From Butyrivibrio sp. (lineage in GTDB: Bacteria > Bacillota > Clostridia > Lachnospirales > Lachnospiraceae): a stretch of 50,952 bases of DNA. Positions within the stretch are counted from its first letter, which is position 1. Each line of letters starts with the position of its first letter. The position numbers and the translations under genes are program-made. The stretch covers positions 1-50,952 of the forward strand of contig JAILJR010000034.1 in NCBI GenBank assembly GCA_024694565.1, read 5' to 3'. Shown piece by piece: positions 8,929-15,671 of this stretch. Under the pieces are notes generated by a model, which ran no database searches, was not told the DNA's origin, and saw only the letters and a program-made list of their open reading frames with translations.

Positions 8929-11691
8929 ATGAAGAAAGAAATACTTTTGCGTCTGTGCGCGCTTGGGCTGTCGGTATGTACGGCGATCAGCAGTCTTACG
9001 GCGGTGCAGATTGTCAGGGCTTATGCAGGGGAAGCTGCTCAGCCGGTTGAAGGTAGAGGAGACCTTATCACTGATGATATGACTCCGGAGGAGATTGAAA
9101 AGCTCCTGCATCCGGATCAGCCGGGACCGGCACCGACTCCGCAGCCCGATCCGTTTGACTACAATGTCATCGCCAGCACTCCGACCATCAATTTCGGAGT
9201 TGTGAACCAGGGCGATGTGGTCCAGGCTCAGGCAATTGTTGTAGGAAACAACGGATATAATCCTTTTCCGCTGACCTGGGAAGAGATTGACCAGTATACA
9301 GCCTTTGACATCGGGACAGTTTCTGAGACCCTGGATCTGGAACCGCAGCAGACTGCCGTATTTACGGTGTCGCCGCGCCAGGACCTTGGCCCCGGTACAT
9401 ACACCGCAAAATACACCTTTTACTCAGCAAATGACATAAGAAGACATCATACAGCAGTTGTAAATGTCACAATGACTGTCAAGGCAGCTGCTCCCGCCAT
9501 TACTGATGTGGTGGTAAGCCCCGGTGAAGCGACGGTCCCAGCCGGAAAGTCTTTTCATTTTGATGCATATGTCTCCGGAATAAATGGATTTGACGATTCT
9601 GTCACCTGGTCAGTACTCGGGAATCAGGCTTCCGGAACCACGATAGACGGCGATGGCAATCTTACGATAAGTCCTTTTGAGACGGCAGGGGGTGTGGCAG
9701 TAATAGCAACCTCAAGGCAGGACTCGTCCATGACGGGCAATGCACTTGTTTCCATAAGCTCCTCGGATCACCTTGTATCGGCAAGACCTGACCCTATAGA
9801 CGGAGGTGCTGTTTCAGGCTTTGGAGCAGTAAGGGACGGAGGCAGCATAACACTGTCTGCTTCTCCCAACAACAATTATGTCTTTCAGGGCTGGTTTGAA
9901 AACGGAAATCTGGTTTCATCAGACTGGCGCCTTACGATCAACAATGTGACAGATGATCACGACCTCGTCGCGAGGTTTTCAAGGAACGGTTGCTATGTGC
10001 GCACAAGCGTAAACAACGGCGACCTCGGCTATGTGAGCCCCGGAGGAAGCGTGGGCTATGGCGGAAGCTTTACAATTCAGGCAACACCAAAGCCCGGCTT
10101 TAACTTCGACGGATTTTATGAAAACAACAGATTTATAAGCAGGGCAAGTACTCTTACCATCAACAATATAACCGGTGACAGGAATATCCTCGCTGTATTC
10201 AGCCTCGGCGAGTTCAATGTCAAGATCACGGTCGACCCCCAGGATACAGGTAAGGTTGAGGGTGGCGGAAGATACGACTATGGCTCCAATATAGAGGTGA
10301 AGGCATCGGCCTACGACGGCTATCAGTTTACTGGCTGGACCATCAATGGACAGGTTGTTTCGACAGATAACAGATATGTGGTAAAGAATCTTAGAAGTGA
10401 CGTGAACATCGTTGCCAACTTCATGAAAAAGAGTGCGACTACCTACAAACTGACTTCAGGAGTAGCAAATGCGGGTGGAAGCGTCATCCCCGGAGGTGAC
10501 TATGTGGTTGCCGAGGGCGGCTCTGTCACCTACAATATAGTTCCGCAGTCAGATTACCGCATAAATGCTGTAATTGTTGATGGAAACAACATAGGAACTG
10601 TAGCAAGCTACACCTTCAACAACGTAAAGGGTAATCACACGATAACGGCAAGCTTTGAAAAGATACCGCAGCAGGCGCCTGCGCAGCCGCAAAAGACCGA
10701 TGCACCGTCCGCACCCGCGCAGCAGAGCGCGCAGCCGGCAAAGCCTGCGACCTCGCAGCCTGCTGTAAAGCCAAAGGAGGAAGCTCCCAGGCAGACTGAT
10801 TACAACGAAAACACAGCTGCCGAGGGCGCAGTTCCCAAACAGGATGCATCAGGAACCCAGGTTCCGCAGGAGGTTACTGTCCTCGAGGGAGAGCAGTATC
10901 AGGATGATGTCTTTACACCTGCAGAGGAAATTCCGGCAACGAGCATGGCGATGGCAACGGGAGTCATGGCAAGGCACAACCTGGATGAGGATACCCTGAG
11001 GATACTCATAAGCGACAATGCTGTCACACCTTTGCTCAAGGAGGCATTTGAGGACGGCACGTTGCAGATAACCGTCAACAACTCCTACGCTGCAGATCCG
11101 CAGGAGACAGCGGTTGAGACCTACTACAGCAAGCCGACACTTCTCAATTTTGAGAATGTAATCGAAGAGACCATGACACCTGATGAGAAATTTGATGTTC
11201 TCACAGGCAAGACAGTATCCTACAATATTGATATAACAGAGAACACTGCCACAGTGGATGAGCTGACAAAGAGTGCAATGCAGAAAAAGGTGGGCTACAG
11301 GCCCGTGAGCTTCTTTGACTTCCACATCATGAAGACGGCAGACGGCACTACCTCCGAGATCAATTCCACGGCGACAGAGCTTGAGGTTGAGCTTCCGATT
11401 CCGGAGCAGTACATGAAGCAGGGAAGAAAGTTCTACATCATCAGGGAGCATAACGGTGAAGTGGATGTTCTTCAGGACATAGGGATCGATCCGACAACAG
11501 TGACCTTCAAGACAGACAGATTCTCACAGTATGCGCTGGCCTACGAGGCGGTCAACGTGAATAAGCTGATACTCAGGTTTTCAATAATTGCGATCGTATC
11601 ATTTATTCTCGCAGTAGTCTGCTTTATAAGTCTTGTAAGATACAAGAGAAATGCAAGAAGGGCGCTGAGAGCTTCAAAGAGATCAAAGTAA
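8929..11691 (+). CDS. Large membrane-anchored surface protein with beta repeats
   Basis: 920 residues. A signal peptide covers roughly residues 1-33 and an Asp/Pro-rich segment follows. An Ig-like domain (about 85-185) comes next, then an Ig-like region (190-280). Four repeats of about 75-80 residues then follow between about 283 and 565, each with a GxVxxGGxxxxGxxxxxxAxP...F.GWxxNG...I.N....ANF pattern, similar to InlB-type bacterial repeats. A Pro/Ala/Gln/Lys-rich linker (566-640) is followed by a C-terminal domain, one transmembrane helix (about 880-902) and a basic cytoplasmic tail. There is no LPxTG motif; the protein is held by the membrane helix. It may be an adhesin or wall-spanning scaffold. 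GGAGGAG lies 12 nt before the ATG. Confidence 0.85.
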   Translation: MKKEILLRLCALGLSVCTAISSLTAVQIVRAYAGEAAQPVEGRGDLITDDMTPEEIEKLLHPDQPGPAPTPQPDPFDYNVIASTPTINFGVVNQGDVVQAQAIVVGNNGYNPFPLTWEEIDQYTAFDIGTVSETLDLEPQQTAVFTVSPRQDLGPGTYTAKYTFYSANDIRRHHTAVVNVTMTVKAAAPAITDVVVSPGEATVPAGKSFHFDAYVSGINGFDDSVTWSVLGNQASGTTIDGDGNLTISPFETAGGVAVIATSRQDSSMTGNALVSISSSDHLVSARPDPIDGGAVSGFGAVRDGGSITLSASPNNNYVFQGWFENGNLVSSDWRLTINNVTDDHDLVARFSRNGCYVRTSVNNGDLGYVSPGGSVGYGGSFTIQATPKPGFNFDGFYENNRFISRASTLTINNITGDRNILAVFSLGEFNVKITVDPQDTGKVEGGGRYDYGSNIEVKASAYDGYQFTGWTINGQVVSTDNRYVVKNLRSDVNIVANFMKKSATTYKLTSGVANAGGSVIPGGDYVVAEGGSVTYNIVPQSDYRINAVIVDGNNIGTVASYTFNNVKGNHTITASFEKIPQQAPAQPQKTDAPSAPAQQSAQPAKPATSQPAVKPKEEAPRQTDYNENTAAEGAVPKQDASGTQVPQEVTVLEGEQYQDDVFTPAEEIPATSMAMATGVMARHNLDEDTLRILISDNAVTPLLKEAFEDGTLQITVNNSYAADPQETAVETYYSKPTLLNFENVIEETMTPDEKFDVLTGKTVSYNIDITENTATVDELTKSAMQKKVGYRPVSFFDFHIMKTADGTTSEINSTATELEVELPIPEQYMKQGRKFYIIREHNGEVDVLQDIGIDPTTVTFKTDRFSQYALAYEAVNVNKLILRFSIIAIVSFILAVVCFISLVRYKRNARRALRASKRSK

Positions 11692-11701
11692 CAGAAAATA
11701 T

Positions 11702-12175
11702 AAACAAATTTTAACGAAAGTAGCCGGTCAGATCCTCATCTCTCAGAGCACCTACAGCGGCGTCGGTGTTAAGCTCGACATTGCCAAAGAGATTATGGCC
11801 CATCCCAAGGGCGTGGATGAGACCATAAAGCTCTACCAGGTAACAGGAATTGATGAACCCTACAATATCAGGATCAATTCCACCAATGCGGTGCCGGCAA
11901 AGCTTTCGCATGCAGTGCCTGTCGCTTTTTGCCTGGTGGATGGAAAGCATTCAGAGGATCAGCTTCGCTACGGCGGAATTGTGGGACTTGCGGATGACGC
12001 CGCGATACTGGATACAGAGCATCCGCTTGATATCTTCGGAAACATCCGGATCGATGCGGGAGGCGAGCTGTACGGCAAGGTGATGGAAAAATCCGATGAG
12101 GGATACATTATCCGTTTCACCTCAGTTCCATCCGGATACAGGAACTGGCTTCGCGTCGTAGGAATAAAAGAATAA
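11702..12175 (+). pseudogene. C-terminal relic of a class III nucleotide cyclase with a PilZ-like tail
   Basis: The first ATG in this frame is at 11795 (126 residues). The frame is open upstream to the previous gene, however, and codes for homologous-looking sequence: GQILISQSTYS followed by HPKGVDETIKLYQVTGI. That is the usual C-terminus of class III adenylate/guanylate cyclase domains (GQILIS...LKG.xEPIxLYEVxGI). The following ~90 residues resemble a PilZ-type beta-barrel. No ATG, GTG or TTG lies before 11795, and the metal-binding and catalytic part of the cyclase is missing. This is best read as a 5'-deleted remnant butted against the surface protein gene. Translation from 11795 remains possible. 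Confidence 0.62.
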
Positions 12176-12288
12176 CAGACCGGTCAGGGGGACGGCTGTA
12201 TCCGTCCAATCCGGATACAGGAACCGGCTTCGCGTCATAGATAAAAGAATAACAGACCAGTCAGGGGGGGACGGTTATATCCGTCCCT
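12130..12288. repeat. Tandem duplication, period about 79 bp
   Basis: The segment from ATCCGGATACAGGAAC through the stop codon region and the GACGG..CCGTCC hairpin at 12130-12208 is repeated with a few changes at 12209-12288. The second copy carries the hairpin that became the terminator. Confidence 0.82.
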
Positions 12289-12308
12289 TCCGGCTGGTGA
12301 TTTTTTTT
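12256..12308 (+). terminator. Rho-independent terminator
   Basis: The outer stem is ACCAG/CTGGT and the inner stem GGGACGG/CCGTCCC (12268-12274 with 12281-12287). Eight Ts follow at 12301-12308. Confidence 0.85.
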
Positions 12309-12317
12309 GGAAAATTG

Positions 12318-12346
12318 TTGCCACAAAAAGAAATCTATCGTATAAA
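12318..12346 (+). promoter_or_regulatory. Candidate promoter of the double-glycine/zinc-ribbon gene
   Basis: TTGCCA at 12318-12323, a 17 nt spacer and TATAAA at 12341-12346. It lies directly after a strong terminator and 38 bp before the ATG of the next gene. Confidence 0.6.
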
Positions 12347-12384
12347 CTTATGTAAATGATTTATTTATGAGGAGGAAGAGTCGA

Positions 12385-12666
12385 ATGTACAACGGAATGG
12401 AGATGATGGATATGATGAATGAAAAAGAACTTGAAAATATAACAGGAGGTAAAGCTCCCAAAATTTCGTCAAAAAAATTTGGAGTAAAGAAGCCAAATAC
12501 GACGGCAAATGTGGCACTTGCCACTATGGGAACAGCAAGCGTTGGTACAACGTCCAAGTGTATTCCTTTTGCGTGCGTACACTGCGGATATGTGTTTAAT
12601 GCAGATATATCAAAGGCATCTGAGGAATGCCCGAACTGCCATCAGTCAAATGAATTTGCCGGCTGA
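12385..12666 (+). CDS. Small protein with double-glycine leader and zinc ribbon
   Basis: 93 residues from the ATG at 12385, with GAGGAGG upstream; an earlier ATG at 12367 overlaps that site. Residues 12-22 read NEKELENITGG, which matches the ELxxIxGG leader of class II bacteriocins and other PCAT-exported peptides, with predicted cleavage after G22. The remainder is a Lys-rich and then Ala/Thr/Gly-rich spacer followed by cysteines at 59, 64, 67, 82 and 85 (CVHCGYVF...CPNC), a zinc-ribbon pattern. No dedicated peptidase-ABC exporter is in the window. It has its own promoter directly upstream of the CIS cluster. The function is unknown; an exported or CIS-associated small protein is one possibility (inference). 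Confidence 0.75.
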   Translation: MYNGMEMMDMMNEKELENITGGKAPKISSKKFGVKKPNTTANVALATMGTASVGTTSKCIPFACVHCGYVFNADISKASEECPNCHQSNEFAG

Positions 12667-12706
12667 GTAAACGGGAAATTATATTACAAAAAACTAAAAT
12701 TCAATA

Positions 12707-12736
12707 TTGTACAAAATACTAGATATAGTATATAAT
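12707..12736 (+). promoter_or_regulatory. Candidate promoter of the CIS operon
   Basis: TTGTAC at 12707-12712, an 18 nt spacer and a consensus TATAAT at 12731-12736. The -35 hexamer is part of a TTGTACAA palindrome (12707-12714) that recurs at 12878-12885. A leader of about 165 nt would precede the first CIS gene. Confidence 0.6.
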
Positions 12737-12763
12737 GATAACTGCATAAACTAAATATATGAG

Positions 12764-12787
12764 CACCTCCGGCGCCTGCCGGGGGTG
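12764..12787 (+). promoter_or_regulatory. GC-rich stem-loop in the CIS operon leader
   Basis: A 10 bp stem CACCTCCGGC/GCCGGGGGTG with one G-U pair and a GCCT loop. It lies about 20 nt after the predicted transcription start and is followed by TAAGTTTTATAT rather than a clean T-run. It could be a leaky terminator for the small gene upstream, an attenuator or a 5' stabilising hairpin. No known riboswitch consensus was recognised. Confidence 0.55.
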
Positions 12788-12873
12788 TAAGTTTTATATA
12801 TGGGGAATAGGTAAAATTAGTTTAATAATACTGACTTAGGCAATAATTAACAATTTTAAAAACTATTGTAGAT

Positions 12874-12889
12874 AAAATTGTACAATTTT
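12874..12889. promoter_or_regulatory. Perfect 16 bp palindrome with TTGTACAA core
   Basis: AAAATTGTACAATTTT is its own reverse complement and sits 20 bp before the first CIS gene. The same octamer core overlaps the -35 box at 12707. Two matching palindromes 171 bp apart look like a regulator-binding pair (inference). Confidence 0.5.
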
Positions 12890-12908
12890 TATAACAGGGG
12901 GGGCCAGT

Positions 12909-14762
12909 ATGGGCAGCAATCAGTTATATCCATTTGAGAGGAACCGCTATTATCCGGGCAAGATGCTCACAACTGCTGATTTTCAGGCAGAGCAGAGCTA
13001 TCACATCAACAAGATGAGGTTTATGAACTCACTTATGTATGGCGCCGGAATCGTCTGTGGATGCGGAGTGGTAAACCTGGACGACCTTTCAATCCTTATC
13101 GAGAGCGGAGTTGTTATGGATGGCAGCGGAAGAGAGATCATAATCGATTCTTCCCTCGTCAAGAAGCTTTCAGCGATCGATGGCTTTGATCAGCTCCAGA
13201 CAGACACAGTATGTCTTTGTGTGAGATTCAAGGAGAAGGACATACACTCTGTATACGCAGTCAGCCACAAGGAGTCTGACCAGGAGTACGAGTTTAACCG
13301 CATAAGCGAGGGCTATGAGATCTTTCTCCTGGACAAGGAAGAGTTCGATGAGGGATTCGAGATGGAGACTGAGTTCCTTCAGAAGGAGCAGCTCTTCAGG
13401 GGACCCGATTTCGAGGGCTACCTCGTGATGCCCACCATTGTATGTAAGGGCAGAAATGTCAAGGCAAGGCTTGAGATAACCAAGCTGACAAACGCCGACA
13501 CCAAGCTTACCTACAACGGCATACTGGATATCCCGGGCTTCACCGCACCTGACGGATCACAGCAGATCGATATAGGTGTGGATGACCTTGAGCTTGCTGA
13601 GGACAGTACATATTCAAGAGACCTCTGGATGATAGTCCAGCCTCAGGCAGCTATCGAAGCCAACGTAATTTTGAGGAGCGGAAGCTCGGCAGCCTTTGAG
13701 GATGACAAGGCGATCAACGCAGAGAGCAGCTTTGCAATGAAGGTGAGACTCTCTGAGGAGACTCCCACATCCCTTGTAAGGCGTGAGCTTGGAAAGCTCA
13801 ATCTCGAGATGAGACAGGCAGTCACAGCCTCCTCCATCAAGCTTGCAGAGCTTGACCTTATGAGGACAGACAGCGCCTACGTTATCGAGAACATCAGGGA
13901 AGTAAAAAAGAACCAGTACATCGATCTTCCTGCCCAGGACGGCATCAAGAACGAGTACATGGAGTTTTTCATAAAGGATTGCGACATCACGGAGAGAAAG
14001 GAAGTAAAGGCGGCAGCAGCACCTTCTTCCTCATCAACGCCACTTTCAGGTGTTGACCTCAAGAATGTTGCTACAGGTGTACTTGAGATTCCTCTTGGAA
14101 GGGATGCAAGAGCAGGTGATATCAGGTATTCAGGTGAGATCACCCACGGGCTCGGCGCAGGCAATATCTATGTATCCATAGGTTATGAGTACCTTTCACA
14201 GGATCAGGCTCTGGGAGCCAGTGCCAAGAGCACGGTATACGGCAATCCTGAGCTGTTCTCAAGAGTGAACCAGCAGCTGTGCGACGCTGAGACAGCTGTC
14301 AGGGTATTGAATGACAAGGGAAGCTTTGTAGTTGCTGCAAGACTCCTCAGGGATGTTGATTTCCTTGTTCTTACCTACAGATGGGTTGCCATCAAGTTCC
14401 CGTCAGGGGAGGAGCTTGAGGCGGCAGATTACTATGGCAAGTCCATCGCAGCCAAGACACCTACAGTAGTGATGAGGCCCAGAGAGAACTACTACTTTGG
14501 AGTTCAGTTCAACAACATGGATGCATGCAGCATCACATATGAGCTTACATCACCCGGGACCGGAGAGATTACAACAGACGGCGTATACACTGCACCGCCT
14601 AAGGAGGGCGTATACGAGATCAGGATCTACTGCTCAGACATGCCGGTGGTATGTACTTACGCTTATGCTATCGTCAAGGCCGTGGCTACAAGTGACGATG
14701 CGGGGAGCATAGAAGAGCAGGAGAAGGAACCGATAGTTAAGCTTCCGGATATAAACATTTGA
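12909..14762 (+). CDS. CIS-associated fibre/attachment-like protein
   Basis: 617 residues and the first gene of the cluster. The N-terminus (residues 9-32) contains NRYYPGKMLTTADFQAEQSY, followed by YGAGIVCGCGV at 44-54. This RxYxxGxxLxxxDFxxEQxY...GxGVVCGxxV signature is found in proteins encoded beside contractile injection systems. The middle is acidic beta-rich sequence, then a Ser/Ala/Pro linker near 375-385. A C-terminal Ig-like module (about 510-590) contains the TYxLTSPGTGEITTDGVYTAP-type motif (part shown). There is no signal peptide or membrane helix. The role in the particle (fibre, baseplate decoration or surface tether) is inferred from context. Confidence 0.72.
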   Translation: MGSNQLYPFERNRYYPGKMLTTADFQAEQSYHINKMRFMNSLMYGAGIVCGCGVVNLDDLSILIESGVVMDGSGREIIIDSSLVKKLSAIDGFDQLQTDTVCLCVRFKEKDIHSVYAVSHKESDQEYEFNRISEGYEIFLLDKEEFDEGFEMETEFLQKEQLFRGPDFEGYLVMPTIVCKGRNVKARLEITKLTNADTKLTYNGILDIPGFTAPDGSQQIDIGVDDLELAEDSTYSRDLWMIVQPQAAIEANVILRSGSSAAFEDDKAINAESSFAMKVRLSEETPTSLVRRELGKLNLEMRQAVTASSIKLAELDLMRTDSAYVIENIREVKKNQYIDLPAQDGIKNEYMEFFIKDCDITERKEVKAAAAPSSSSTPLSGVDLKNVATGVLEIPLGRDARAGDIRYSGEITHGLGAGNIYVSIGYEYLSQDQALGASAKSTVYGNPELFSRVNQQLCDAETAVRVLNDKGSFVVAARLLRDVDFLVLTYRWVAIKFPSGEELEAADYYGKSIAAKTPTVVMRPRENYYFGVQFNNMDACSITYELTSPGTGEITTDGVYTAPPKEGVYEIRIYCSDMPVVCTYAYAIVKAVATSDDAGSIEEQEKEPIVKLPDINI

Positions 14763-14774
14763 GAGGTGCCATAA

Positions 14775-15620
14775 ATGATTTTCGAGTCGGGGAAGATGCG
14801 GCTCCTTGTTGTGGCAACCAAGAGCGTTAATGAGGTCAATGACTGCTATATATGCAGGGACCTCTTATCGCCGGGAGGAATACTGTATACTGTTATCGTT
14901 GTCCATCAGCACGAAGTCGTGAGGACGGTTTTAGAGCTCTTTGCCCTGTCAAACAGAAAGGGCGAGACAATCCTGTTAGACGACTTCTCATGTGGAGACA
15001 AGCACGTTTACGTCTTTCCATATCACAACGAGAGACCGTTAATTGACTTTTATGAGGGGGATTCACTTACACTTTCTCAGTGTGAGGATGTATGTATCAG
15101 CACTATTCTGGCATGTATCACATCTGATCTCCCATATCCAATTTTATATCTGCTGCTTAAGGGCAATAAATTGCAGCTGGCCAATGACAGGTCCGTGTAC
15201 TTTGCATATGACATAGATCTGACAACTCTTGACCCTGATATAGGAGAGAGTGAGTGCGTAAATGTTTGCGCAGATATTCTCCTTGACCTCCTTCGTCCGA
15301 AGTCGGGACAGAAGGCCACCAGCTATTATCTTCTTGAAAAAAAGACAGCAAACGGCAGTTACTCGAGGTTCACAGACCTCTACAGGGACATAACCATTGC
15401 TGCAGTTACCAAAAAGAAGATAACACCTCTTTTCCTGATAAAACTCTGGATAAAGAGGAACGCCGATACCATTATCGGGGTATTGTTCTGGATAAGTCTG
15501 ATACTGGCGGTATTTGCACTGAGTATCATACTCTCAAGGTTTTTCCTTGGAGGCAATTCCTGGTTCAGACTGCTATTTAATACATTCAAGAAGATCGGCA
15601 CAGAGAGTCTGCTTCAGTAA
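14775..15620 (+). CDS. Single-pass membrane protein of unknown function
   Basis: 281 residues. A soluble N-terminal domain (about 1-225), rich in Leu, Asp and Cys, is followed by one strong hydrophobic helix at about 234-256 and a short C-terminal tail, so it is probably tail-anchored with the bulk in the cytoplasm. GAGAGGTG precedes the ATG. It lies 12 bp after the fibre-like gene and just before the membrane pseudo-cyclase, so it is co-transcribed with both. No family was recognised. The N-terminal domain has alternating strand/helix character that could be a degenerate kinase-like lobe, but no catalytic motif is seen. Confidence 0.7.
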   Translation: MIFESGKMRLLVVATKSVNEVNDCYICRDLLSPGGILYTVIVVHQHEVVRTVLELFALSNRKGETILLDDFSCGDKHVYVFPYHNERPLIDFYEGDSLTLSQCEDVCISTILACITSDLPYPILYLLLKGNKLQLANDRSVYFAYDIDLTTLDPDIGESECVNVCADILLDLLRPKSGQKATSYYLLEKKTANGSYSRFTDLYRDITIAAVTKKKITPLFLIKLWIKRNADTIIGVLFWISLILAVFALSIILSRFFLGGNSWFRLLFNTFKKIGTESLLQ

Positions 15621-15671
15621 CTTTTGGGGAAAAGTGATCAGGTACTTAAGCAGGAAAAAAGAGGAGTTGTG

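Noticed and set aside
10849..11451. 200-codon minus-strand ORF
   Set aside because: It lies wholly inside the surface protein gene and has a Cys/Leu-rich shadow composition.
12878..12901. Second promoter (TTGTAG/TATAAC) right before the first CIS gene
   Set aside because: Its start point would fall in the ribosome binding site, leaving almost no leader.
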